A stretch of DNA of 64,000 nt from HKCCE3408 sp039183205 (lineage in GTDB: Bacteria > Pseudomonadota > Alphaproteobacteria > Rhodobacterales > Rhodobacteraceae), in assembly GCA_039183205.1 (NCBI GenBank), contig JBCDBR010000016.1, positions 1 to 64,000 of the forward strand, written 5' to 3'. The notes under the pieces are model-generated. The model ran no database searches. It worked only from the letters and a program-made list of their open reading frames with translations, and was not told where the DNA came from. Shown one piece after another: positions 26,204-33,751 of the stretch. The translations under genes and the position numbers were made by a program. How positions within the stretch are numbered: position 1 is the first letter of the stretch; the number at the start of each line of letters is the position of its first letter.

Positions 26204-26923
26204 TTTAGCTTCCATGCAGATTCGGTGATAATGCGTCGGCTCCGTTTGCCCGCTGAGAAGAACTTCCATGGGCGTGAGCGGGATATCATCGCCGTATTTA
26301 AGGCCAATGACCCGCCTAAAGTGCCCGACAATTTCCTGGTTCTTCTCTTCTGGCCAAGTCTGTAGCTCTCGCCAGAAACGTTCGGTCGAGCCAAAAATTC
26401 CGCCCGCTTTGCTTTGGGCGCCAACCTTAATCGGCTTAACGATTTTGGCGCCAGCATCGGGTATTTCCACGATGTCTACATATTCCTCAACCGGGTGTCC
26501 TTGGCCGACGACGCCGCCGCTAACCCGGTACCATTCCAGGACGTCTTCAAGCTGGATTTTGCGGCCCTGTTGCGCGCAGCGCAACGTTGCCTGCTTCATG
26601 ATGTCTTTCGACAGTAGGTCCACCAAGCTTGAGATTTGGCGCTTGTATTGTGTGACCAGCGGATGGATCAAATCCGTGTAGTCCATCAGGTAAAAAAAAT
26701 CGGTATCGGTCTGGATCGCAATCTCCGCCATCACATCGCCCGGCGGAACCGGGCGGTAGGCGTCTTGGTTGGTTCGTGCGTCCCGTCCTGAGATACGATC
26801 GATTGTCGCTATGCTTACATCCAACCATTTTGCAAGCGATTGACGCGTATGTCCTGAACTTTCAATTGCCTCATGTATGCGTCTTGCGGACTCCATGGAC
26901 AGTAATCTCTTTTCGCGCGGCAT
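26156..26923 (-). CDS. helix-turn-helix protein with an unknown C-terminal domain
   Basis: A 255-residue protein. Residues about 14-50 (ARRIHEAIESSGHTRQSLAKWLD, then VSIATIDRISG) form a likely lambda-repressor-type helix-turn-helix. The rest has no domain I recognise; it contains VEEYVDIVEIPDAGAKIVKPI, probably beta-rich, then TERFWRELQTWPEEKNQEIVGHF. It could sense a ligand and regulate nearby genes. ATG at 26923 is preceded by AT-rich DNA; ATG at 26896 is an alternative. It is convergent with, and overlaps, the unrecognised gene at 25403-26203. Confidence 0.6.
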   Translation of the reverse strand: MPREKRLLSMESARRIHEAIESSGHTRQSLAKWLDVSIATIDRISGRDARTNQDAYRPVPPGDVMAEIAIQTDTDFFYLMDYTDLIHPLVTQYKRQISSLVDLLSKDIMKQATLRCAQQGRKIQLEDVLEWYRVSGGVVGQGHPVEEYVDIVEIPDAGAKIVKPIKVGAQSKAGGIFGSTERFWRELQTWPEEKNQEIVGHFRRVIGLKYGDDIPLTPMEVLLSGQTEPTHYHRICMEAKLLGRNAPSVAISYAF

Positions 26924-27235
26924 TACCCAAAACTCTCATATATGCGGCCAATTGTCAGAACACTGCTGACTTGATTATCGGAAGTCAACTCTACTTTTGA
27001 GCCATTTTGAGAACGCCTCCGGTTGCGGCCACGCCAACAATTGTGACCGTGAAACGCGCCCACAGGATTAGGTTGGGGGGTCGAGATGGTCGTTACGCCA
27101 GCCAAAACGCAGCCGCAAAATTGGGCTGCAAACAGTGAAAAGTTGATAGGTTAGGGGCAAGAGGAAGGCAATTTCTGAGTGACCAAATTGGGGTGCCACG
27201 CTGGCAACGATGCGCGACTTTTTTGGGGACGGTTG
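26924..27235. other. non-coding stretch between two HTH genes
   Basis: AT-rich near 26924-27000, where the promoter of the HTH gene must lie. Two short inverted repeats are visible there: GTCAG (26954-26958) with CTGAC (26966-26970), and TGACTT with AAGTCA ending at 26987. The rest holds no credible gene. Confidence 0.35.
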
Positions 27236-27568
27236 CTAGTCTCCCGGCTCAGACACATGGCTACTTTCAAGTCCGCGCGCGGCCCCGAGTAAAGCCCGTC
27301 TCTCCACGGTGCTAAAGCCTTCGTACAATGCCAGGATCTCTGCCTTTATTGGGTCATCGTCTTCGGCAAGAAACCGTTCCACTGTCGTCCCAAGAGCGTT
27401 GCAAATTTTTGTCGCAGTGCCGAGTGTCGGGCTCTTGTTGTCGGATGCAATGAGCTTGCGGATTGTGCTTTTGTCCAGGCCGGCCTTCTGTGCAAGTCCC
27501 GCGACAGTCAGGTCCGGGTCGGCGTCAATTCTCTTCTTAAGCAATGTCAAAAATGGGCTGAGATCCAT
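27236..27568 (-). CDS. XRE-family transcriptional regulator
   Basis: A 110-residue protein with a clear helix-turn-helix at about residues 19-65: LTVAGLAQKAGLDKSTIRKL, then SPTLGTATKICNALGTTVERFL. The C-terminal half is helical and could drive dimer formation. I chose the ATG at 27568. A longer open frame reaches 27718, but it would run through two candidate operator sites at 27603-27641, which fit better as the promoter region of this gene. Small regulators of this sort usually repress themselves. Confidence 0.75.
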   Translation of the reverse strand: MDLSPFLTLLKKRIDADPDLTVAGLAQKAGLDKSTIRKLIASDNKSPTLGTATKICNALGTTVERFLAEDDDPIKAEILALYEGFSTVERRALLGAARGLESSHVSEPGD

Positions 27569-27951
27569 GCGATCGTACCGTGGCTGGTAGAATTTTACGG
27601 CAATAGGACAAAAATCCGTCAAAAGTATAGGATTAAAGTCCTTTCTCGTCCACCATAGAGGGGCGCCTGTGCGCGACCGAGGACTAGATCGCCGCCAAAA
27701 AAATCGAGCGGTCGACATCCCTCCAATATGCTGACAGCTCCGATGGAACCGTTTGGACGGAATGGAAAACTGAGGGCATGTCTATGCTGGAGGTTGTCTG
27801 TCGCGTTGTCACCGACGGGCCCCGGCCACCGAATTTTGACGGCGCTTCTATTGGGGCTGTCCGCGGCCGGCGCCGGGCCGGCGTTGCCAACCCGGCACTT
27901 TTCCCCATCCGCGCGGTTATTGCGGACGGCGCACCCTGTCCGCCGCGCGCA
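27569..27951. other. intergenic stretch, operators then high-GC DNA
   Basis: The first 75 bases hold the XRE operators. The remainder, about 300 bases of GC-rich sequence up to the end of the glutathione transferase gene, shows open frames on both strands but none with a family match or credible composition. Confidence 0.3.
27603..27641. promoter_or_regulatory. paired candidate operators of the XRE gene
   Basis: ATAGGA, six bases, TCC occurs at 27603-27617 and again at 27627-27641, exactly 24 bp apart centre to centre, which is close to two helical turns. The sites lie 35-73 bases upstream of the XRE start codon. Confidence 0.45.
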
Positions 27952-28569
27952 TCAGGGGGCGGTGTCCATAAAGCTCTGCCGCGATGCCAGCGCTTCCAGC
28001 CAGGCCGAAACCTTGGCATGCGGTGCAAGCAGGATCCGACCTTCCTCGATCTGCGTCAGAAGGATGAGGATTGAGCCCACAAGGATATCGCCCAGATGCG
28101 GCCTGTCGCCTCCAAGCTCTTTTGCCTTTAGGGCGTGGTCAACATGCGCCAAATGCGCCTGGGTCTGTTCAATCCCGGCCGCGATGGTCGCCTCATCGAC
28201 CTCAAAGCCGAATTGCGGCGCCAATGCGCGCCTGAAATAGAGGTTCGTGAAGGCATCACGGTAGATGTAGGAATTCGCCGCACTCAGCCATTGATCGGAT
28301 CGGGCCCGGCGAAAGGGATCGGCCGGTTGCAGCGGATGCTGCCCAAACCCGTCAATATAGGCCATGATGGCGGCGGTCTCAAAAATCCGTGCGCCATCGA
28401 CGTCCAGGGTGGGCAATTTGCGATAGGGGTGTAGATCGCCGTAATCCGGGGCGGCCAGATCGGCGGGGCCCACGGGGATCATCTCGTAAGCGATACCATG
28501 TTCGGCGAAGACGATCTGCGCGGCGCGCATATAGGGGCTGAGCGGCGCGCCATAAAGCTTGTATGCCAT
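27952..28569 (-). CDS. glutathione S-transferase family protein
   Basis: A 205-residue cytosolic protein. The thioredoxin-like N-terminal domain starts YKLYGAPLSPYMRAAQ, with an SPY at the usual active-site turn, then the cis-Pro motif KLPTLDVDGARIFETAAI. The helical C-terminal domain follows. It probably conjugates glutathione to an electrophile. AAAGGAAAACCC is a good ribosome site before ATG 28569. It is the last gene of a four-gene unit facing a TetR regulator, separated by 90 bases from the methyltransferase. Confidence 0.87.
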   Translation of the reverse strand: MAYKLYGAPLSPYMRAAQIVFAEHGIAYEMIPVGPADLAAPDYGDLHPYRKLPTLDVDGARIFETAAIMAYIDGFGQHPLQPADPFRRARSDQWLSAANSYIYRDAFTNLYFRRALAPQFGFEVDEATIAAGIEQTQAHLAHVDHALKAKELGGDRPHLGDILVGSILILLTQIEEGRILLAPHAKVSAWLEALASRQSFMDTAP

Positions 28570-28659
28570 GGGTTTTCCTTTCAATCGGAGGGCACAGGGA
28601 AGGTGGGACGCGCCGCAACGCGGGCGCCGATGCTTTGGAAACGTGATCTTGTGGCGCTG

Positions 28660-29508
28660 TCAGCCCGCGGCTTTTGCCCGGATGATCAGGCAGGCCGCAT
28701 CGTATTCGAGCCGGCCATTGGTGATGTAAGCGGAATAGGCGGTGCGCACCTTGTCAAAGATTGCAGCGCGCACCGTTTCGTCGACCTGGTCGAGGCCCGG
28801 GCCAATGGGCGCCAGATTGCGCATGAACACGTCTAAGTGCTTATCCGGAAATCCGAATTTGAATGTGATCGGTTCAAAGGTGGGCACAGTCCATCCGGCC
28901 GTAGTCAGCCGTTTTGTCATTTTTGCTGCGTCGGCCATGGCAAACGGGCTGGGCGCGTCGTCGGGGCGCGCGGGGCTCTCGGGCAACAATCCAGCCGCGA
29001 CCTTTGCGCCGATGGTCAAGAACGGGTTGGCGGCGGGCGATTGCCAGACAACGAAACATAGTTCACCGCCATCGGCCGTGGCCCGGCGCAAATGGCGCAA
29101 GGCGGCCGGCTGATCGCCAAAGAACATCGAACCGAACCGCGACACGACGATATCGAAATGCCCGTCGCGATAGGGGTATGCCGCCGCATCGGCGGCGATG
29201 AAACGTGCCTGGCTCCCCGATATATCCGCGAGGGCTTGCGCATGGCCCATCATCGCTTGGGAAATATCGATGCCGGTGACCTCGCAGTCTTTCGGCAGGG
29301 CTTCGGCGATCGCGCGCGTTGTCGTGCCGTTGCCGCATCCGATATCAAGCACGCGGCGTGGCGAACGCGCTTTGACCTCGGCCACCAAAAGATCGCCAGC
29401 CGGTGCGAGCATCTCGTCGGTGATCTCTTGCGTATCAACCCAAGTCTGGCCCATTGCGCCATTCCAGAAATCGGCCTGTTCGGCGTTGAATGCCTGTGCT
29501 TGCGTCAC
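28660..29508 (-). CDS. class I SAM-dependent methyltransferase
   Basis: A 282-residue protein with motif I VLDIGCGNGTTTRAIA, motif II VTGIDISQAMM, and FDIVVSRFGSMFF and GGELCFVVWQ as later motifs. The pattern fits UbiE/UbiG-type small-molecule methyltransferases. The start is a GTG at 29508, chosen because GGAGGACCAACC stands directly before it and the product then begins with the conserved region. It probably modifies the same compound as its operon partners. Confidence 0.85.
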   Translation of the reverse strand: MTQAQAFNAEQADFWNGAMGQTWVDTQEITDEMLAPAGDLLVAEVKARSPRRVLDIGCGNGTTTRAIAEALPKDCEVTGIDISQAMMGHAQALADISGSQARFIAADAAAYPYRDGHFDIVVSRFGSMFFGDQPAALRHLRRATADGGELCFVVWQSPAANPFLTIGAKVAAGLLPESPARPDDAPSPFAMADAAKMTKRLTTAGWTVPTFEPITFKFGFPDKHLDVFMRNLAPIGPGLDQVDETVRAAIFDKVRTAYSAYITNGRLEYDAACLIIRAKAAG

Positions 29509-29528
29509 GGTTGGTCCTCCACGCGAAT

Positions 29529-30050
29529 TCAAACGAAGGCCGCTTTGGCCTTTTGCGCCTTTGCGCTGGCATCGACCTTGACTTTCCGCGGATGGGGCGT
29601 GCCGGTTTTGGCGTAGTGGATCAGGTCCTCGATATTGCTGCGCAGATCTTTTCTCAGCTGTGCCTTCATCATCCAGCCCATCAGGATGTTGAACGGGAAG
29701 GCGAGCTCTGCGGTGAGACGCATCTTGATCTCGGCCTGTCCATTCGCGGCTGCGGCGAATGTCCAATTGTTTTCCATCCGCCGTACAAAGCCCGGCATTT
29801 TCTCGCCCTTCACCAGATAGGCGATTTTGCGTTCGGTCGGGTCGTAAGCGGTGATCGTTTCGGTAAGTTTGCCAAAGCTTGTGTCGCAGATGCGGCCTTG
29901 GAAGGCCGCCCCGCCCGGTCCGATGCCAGCGCGGTGCTTTGAAGCAAAAACACCGCGCGACCAGGATTGGATGTCAGGATATTGCGCCCCAAAGACCTCC
30001 CATAGACGGTCTGCCGAGACGGTGGTTGTTTCGCGCATTTCGATGATCAT
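29529..30050 (-). CDS. SRPBCC family (START-like) protein
   Basis: A 173-residue protein with the SRPBCC pattern: a first strand (MIIEMRETTTVSADRLWEVF), then a long curved sheet (ICDTSFGKLTETITAYDP, WTFAAAANGQAEIKM) and a final helix (GWMMKAQLRKDLRSNIEDL). The fold makes a deep hydrophobic pocket for lipid-like ligands. The tail is rich in K and A. It lies between the methyltransferase and MAPEG genes in one transcript. Confidence 0.78.
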   Translation of the reverse strand: MIIEMRETTTVSADRLWEVFGAQYPDIQSWSRGVFASKHRAGIGPGGAAFQGRICDTSFGKLTETITAYDPTERKIAYLVKGEKMPGFVRRMENNWTFAAAANGQAEIKMRLTAELAFPFNILMGWMMKAQLRKDLRSNIEDLIHYAKTGTPHPRKVKVDASAKAQKAKAAFV

Positions 30051-30080
30051 GTCTTGGCCTTTCTTGTGATCGCGTTAAGC

Positions 30081-30488
30081 TTAGGTGGCGGCATAAATGC
30101 CCCGGGCGAAGGCCAGCAAAGCAAAGAAGCCGGCTGTCCAAGCCAGTGACCGCAATCCTTTGATGCCAAACGCATAAAGTGGGACATAGGCGGCGCGTGC
30201 GCAGACAAAGATGAGTGCCGCCCATTGCGTCCAGCCGTTCGATATTCCGGTCATCGAGGCGATCAAAACCAGCGGAACGAAAAGTGCCATCCCCTCAATT
30301 TGGTTGCGCACGTTCCGCGCAAGCCGCCCACCCATGGGTCCTTCGAACGGGGCCGGAGCGCTACGATCGGACACAACATAGGCGTTTCCCGCCGCCGCGC
30401 CCAAATGCAGGCCTTGGACAAAAATTGAAAACGCGGTGATGCCGAAAGCACCCAACAACATCCAAAGCTCAAACGTGATCCCGGTCAT
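30081..30488 (-). CDS. MAPEG family membrane protein
   Basis: A 135-residue integral membrane protein with four helices, as in the MAPEG family (membrane-associated proteins in eicosanoid and glutathione metabolism). Visible motifs include GRLARNVRNQIEGMALFVPL and ARAAYVPLYAFGI, matching the family's RxxxNxxE-type loop and the R/Y region. It is the first gene of the operon; AAGGACTGCCG precedes the ATG at 30488. An association with the glutathione transferase two genes on suggests joint detoxification. Confidence 0.85.
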   Translation of the reverse strand: MTGITFELWMLLGAFGITAFSIFVQGLHLGAAAGNAYVVSDRSAPAPFEGPMGGRLARNVRNQIEGMALFVPLVLIASMTGISNGWTQWAALIFVCARAAYVPLYAFGIKGLRSLAWTAGFFALLAFARGIYAAT

Positions 30489-30519
30489 CGGCAGTCCTTT
30501 CTTGCAAGTTGGGTTCTTG

Positions 30520-30541
30520 TTTTGATACGTTTGTATCATAA
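30520..30541. promoter_or_regulatory. candidate TetR operator 1
   Basis: TTTTGATAC, four bases, GTATCATAA. The inner TGATAC/GTATCA arms are a perfect palindrome. It lies 32 bases before the MAPEG start codon on that gene's side of the divergent promoter region. Confidence 0.6.
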
Positions 30542-30559
30542 CTACAGCGGGCGATCCCG

Positions 30560-30581
30560 TTTTGCAACAGGTGTATCAAAA
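30560..30581. promoter_or_regulatory. candidate TetR operator 2
   Basis: TTTTGCAAC, four bases, GTATCAAAA: the same 9-4-9 layout as operator 1, with its right half a perfect copy of the shared half-site. It ends two bases before the TetR start codon and covers the AGGTG ribosome site, so binding would repress the regulator itself. Confidence 0.6.
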
Positions 30582-30583
30582 TA

Positions 30584-31156
30584 ATGGCCCGGCCGAGGAA
30601 TTTCGTCGAAGAGGAAGTGGTGCGTGCAGTCATGATGACGTTTTGGCGTCTGGGCTATGACGCGACGACCTATCGCGAGCTGCAGAAAATCACCGGGTTG
30701 GGTCTGCGCAGTCTGAGTAACGCCTTTGGAGAAAAAGATGAGCTATTTGTCACCGTCCTGCGGGCCTACCGCGTCATGATGAAGGGCATGCTCGACAGTT
30801 TTCTCGAAGGGGCGGATTTGGAAGCGCTGGCCCAGTTCTTTGAGGCGATTGCCGCACCCTCCGAGGGCGAAGACGACATTCGGCGCGAAGGCTGTTTGAT
30901 GGTGAATTCCGTCTTTGAGTTGACCAACATGTCTGATCCCGTTGCGGCGGAGGTGACCGCCTATCGTGCGATGTTCATTGAGAGGTTCCGAGATGTGCTG
31001 ACGCAGTCCGGTGTCGATGATGTGGAGACCAAAGCGGAATATCTGCTGGGCTCCACTTGGGGCATTTTCAGCCAAATCCGCTTGGCCAAGGATCCCGTCG
31101 CGGCACAGCCCATGGCGCGCATGTTGGCAGATATCGTGCGGTCTTGGGCGCAGTAG
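30584..31156 (+). CDS. TetR/AcrR family transcriptional regulator
   Basis: A 190-residue regulator. The N-terminal helix-turn-helix reads TTYRELQKITGLGLRSLSNA, followed by FGEKDELFVTVL, the family signature at the end of helix 4. The C-terminal part would bind a small ligand. It is transcribed divergently from the four-gene MAPEG-SRPBCC-methyltransferase-GST unit. Two 22-bp operators in the 95-base spacer support autoregulation and control of that operon. Confidence 0.9.
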   Translation: MARPRNFVEEEVVRAVMMTFWRLGYDATTYRELQKITGLGLRSLSNAFGEKDELFVTVLRAYRVMMKGMLDSFLEGADLEALAQFFEAIAAPSEGEDDIRREGCLMVNSVFELTNMSDPVAAEVTAYRAMFIERFRDVLTQSGVDDVETKAEYLLGSTWGIFSQIRLAKDPVAAQPMARMLADIVRSWAQ

Positions 31157-31816
31157 GGCAGGCCAACGGTGCCGGGGCCCGCCATCGTCGTTATGATTGC
31201 AGCATTTGCGATCGCCCGGATTTCTCCGGGTGCGGCTTTACGGTGACGCTGCTTGAGGCACCGCTTCGGGATTGCGCGCGCGCCCGAGCCGATGACCGCC
31301 TCTGGGGGAAAAACGACTCACGCTCGCGCGAAAACCCTTGCACCTGTCAACTGCAATAGGGATCCGCGCCACATATTCGCCTCATTTTGCGGCACTTGAC
31401 GGGAAACTTTACGCAAAATTCCGTTGTTGCGAATTTGGCAACAAAGAATCGCCTCAATCTCAGGAATTCCCCGCAAATCCGTGAATTTTGTTGACGCACA
31501 GGTCGTCCGCGCCCGTTTCTACATTAATTGTGCCGCCTATTGTTAACCAAATGAAGACGAATCCATCAGGTGTTACCCAAAACGACCGCCAAACCCATGG
31601 CGTAGCTGCCACAGCAATGACAAGATTTGGCCGGGGGATGCGCGGTTATGCTTCCAAAACATTTGTCCGATAAGTAAAAGATTAAGTGCCTGTCTGGGGC
31701 GGGCGATGATAGCCAGTGGGTGGTTGGTTTGATCGGTTCGGGGAAGGCCGCGATCACTCGTTTCTGCTTACCTGGTTGGTTTTGGGCCGCGCCGTTTTGA
31801 AAACTGGCGCGGCCAG
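31157..31816. other. 660-base stretch without a clear gene
   Basis: The left part is GC-rich, the middle (31370-31560) AT-rich. It holds an inverted repeat TTGTTGC (31424-31430) with GCAACAA (31438-31444), a TTAACCAA box at 31543-31550 and one possible 40-codon gene at 31551. No RNA family was recognised. Confidence 0.35.
31551..31673 (+). CDS. possible small basic protein
   Basis: A 40-codon frame starting MKTNPSGVTQNDRQTHG and ending RGYASKTFVR, with no membrane segment. It sits directly after a TTAACCAA box and lacks a clear ribosome site. It may be chance. Confidence 0.2.
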   Translation: MKTNPSGVTQNDRQTHGVAATAMTRFGRGMRGYASKTFVR

Positions 31817-31825
31817 TCATTTTTG
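31785..31825. terminator. bidirectional hairpin terminator
   Basis: GGCCGCGCC (31785-31793) pairs perfectly with GGCGCGGCC (31806-31814), followed by AGTCATTTTT on one side and preceded by GGTTGGTTTT on the other. On the minus strand it falls just after the stop codon of the nucleotidyltransferase gene, whose transcript it should end. Confidence 0.7.
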
Positions 31826-32398
31826 CTCCGCGCGCCAGGCGGCCCAGGCCTCAGGCGTATCCAGGTCTTGGCAGGCCTGAGGACCGATCACATGCAAGGC
31901 CACGGCATCGGCATGGTCCCGTAAGATCGTTTGCGCACCGATATCACCCGACAGCGCACGGAGCTTTGGAACAAGCTCGGGCGGCAGGATAACGGGGTGC
32001 CCGGGCTGACGTTCACTTGCGGCGGCACGCAAAATCGGGCCAGCACCTGCGTGCCAAAGTGCGACAAGCGTCGCCATGTCATGCGCCGAGATGTCGGGCA
32101 TATCGGGCAGGACGATCATCACGGGTCCGGACAGGTGCGCCGCACCGGCGGCGAGGGATGCGCCCATCCCGTGACCCGCATCGACATGGGTGATGGTCAC
32201 AGCTAGGCCGTCAAGACAGGCCGCGCGCGCCGTTTGCTCTGTGGTCAGGATGACGCGCACGGCGCCAATTTGGGCGGCGCGGGCGACAACGCGGCGCAGC
32301 AAGGGCGTGCCGTCAATGTCTTCGAGAAGCTTGTCCCGGCCCTTCATTCGGCGCGACATTCCGGCCGCCGGGATCAAGATCGTGATCGGCTGCGTCAT
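31817..32398 (-). CDS. MobA-like NTP transferase (molybdenum cofactor cytidylyl/guanylyltransferase type)
   Basis: A 193-residue protein of the nucleotide-diphospho-sugar transferase fold. The nucleotide-binding signature is IPAAGMSRRMKGRDKLL, with GHGMGASLAAGA and the metal-site LPDMPDI. It resembles MocA/MobA-like enzymes attached to xanthine dehydrogenase-type molybdenum enzymes, but no such enzyme is in the window, so the nucleotide and acceptor are unsure. It is coupled by ATGA overlap to the CNNM gene upstream. Confidence 0.8.
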   Translation of the reverse strand: MTQPITILIPAAGMSRRMKGRDKLLEDIDGTPLLRRVVARAAQIGAVRVILTTEQTARAACLDGLAVTITHVDAGHGMGASLAAGAAHLSGPVMIVLPDMPDISAHDMATLVALWHAGAGPILRAAASERQPGHPVILPPELVPKLRALSGDIGAQTILRDHADAVALHVIGPQACQDLDTPEAWAAWRAEQK

Positions 32399-33696
32399 CC
32401 CAACTTGCGGATCTTGAGCTCGGTCAATCGGTTGCGCTCGCGCGCGGCGACCTCGAATTGAAAGCCGTGAAATGAAAACCGCTGACCCACGGAGGGGATG
32501 GTCTGGGCCTCATGGATCACAAGGCCCGCGATTGTGTTGGCCTCCTCGTCGGGAAGGTTCCAATCCGCTGCGCGGTTGAGATCGCGGATCGTCATGGCGC
32601 CGTCGATAACGTAGCTACCATCCGGTCCCGGCGACAGCGCGCGCGGCTGATCCACGTCGAACTCGTCCGCGATCTCACCGACGATTTCCTCAAGGATGTC
32701 TTCCAGCGTGATCAGACCCTGCAACGCCCCGTATTCGTCGACAACCAGGGCAAAATGCGTATGTCGGCGCAGAAACTCGCGCATCTGATCATCGAGCGTG
32801 GTGGTGTCGGGCACAAAATAGGGCGGGGTGAAGACATTTTCGATCTCAAAGGCCGATAGCCCCGGCGCGTTCTCTCCGCGCATCAATTGATCCATCGCGC
32901 GCAACAGGTCCTTTGCATGCACCACCCCGATGATATTTTCCTTTTCATCGCGGAACACCGGCAGGCGTGTATGGGCGGAACCCAAGGCTTGGCTGAGGAT
33001 TTCGGCCGGTGGATCGTCGGCATCGATCATCTCGATATCGGACCTATGGAGCATGATTTCGTCGACAGTACGTTCATGCAGGTCAAGCGCGCCCAAAAGC
33101 CGGTCGCGCTGTTCCTTTTCGACAAGGCCTTCGGAATGGCCAATCGAGAGCGCCCCGACGATCTCTTCTTGCACCGAGAGCATCTGATCGCCCGCGGCGA
33201 TCCGCACGCCAAAGGGTCTTAGAACGCCGCGCACGATGACGCGGACAATCGCAACAATCGGCGCGAGGATCGAAATGATCACCCCAATGGGCGCCGATGC
33301 GCGCGCCGCGGCCCGTTCGGGATCGTTGATCGCATATGTCTTTGGCAAGACCTCGGCAAAGATCAGCACCAAGGCCGTCATCACCAAAGTGGCAGCCGCC
33401 ACACCGGATTCGCCCAGCAATGCCGTGAACATCGCCGTTGCGAGCGATGTGGCCAGGATATTGGCCAGGTTATTGCCCAAGAGGATCCCGCCGATCAGCC
33501 GCTCATTGTCCTCTTTCAGCCGCAGCGCACGTTCGGCACCGCGATTGCCGCGATCGGCCGCATTGCGCAGTTTGCCCCGGGACGCCGCCGTCAAAGCGGT
33601 CTCAGAGCCGGAGAAAAACCCCGAAAAGACAAGCAAAAGGATGATCGCCGCCGCGCTGATCCAAAGCGCGGGGTCAATCGCAAGGGCGTCGGACAT
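32395..33696 (-). CDS. CNNM/CorC-type membrane protein with CBS domains
   Basis: A 433-residue protein. The N-terminal DUF21 domain has hydrophobic segments from about residue 11 (LWISAAAIILLLVFSGFFSG) with the SETAL motif, and NNLANILATSLAT. Two CBS domains follow (LPVFRDEKENIIGVVHAKDL and FALVVDEYGALQGLITLEDI with EEIVGEI), then a CorC/HlyC C-terminal domain. Members are linked to magnesium or cobalt transport. The ATG at 33696 is chosen; a TTG six codons upstream is the alternative. Confidence 0.9.
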   Translation of the reverse strand: MSDALAIDPALWISAAAIILLLVFSGFFSGSETALTAASRGKLRNAADRGNRGAERALRLKEDNERLIGGILLGNNLANILATSLATAMFTALLGESGVAAATLVMTALVLIFAEVLPKTYAINDPERAAARASAPIGVIISILAPIVAIVRVIVRGVLRPFGVRIAAGDQMLSVQEEIVGALSIGHSEGLVEKEQRDRLLGALDLHERTVDEIMLHRSDIEMIDADDPPAEILSQALGSAHTRLPVFRDEKENIIGVVHAKDLLRAMDQLMRGENAPGLSAFEIENVFTPPYFVPDTTTLDDQMREFLRRHTHFALVVDEYGALQGLITLEDILEEIVGEIADEFDVDQPRALSPGPDGSYVIDGAMTIRDLNRAADWNLPDEEANTIAGLVIHEAQTIPSVGQRFSFHGFQFEVAARERNRLTELKIRKLG

Positions 33697-33751
33697 TTGT
33701 TCGGCTTCGATCAATGGGCGTTAGACGATTCACAAAGGGCAAGCGCACGCA

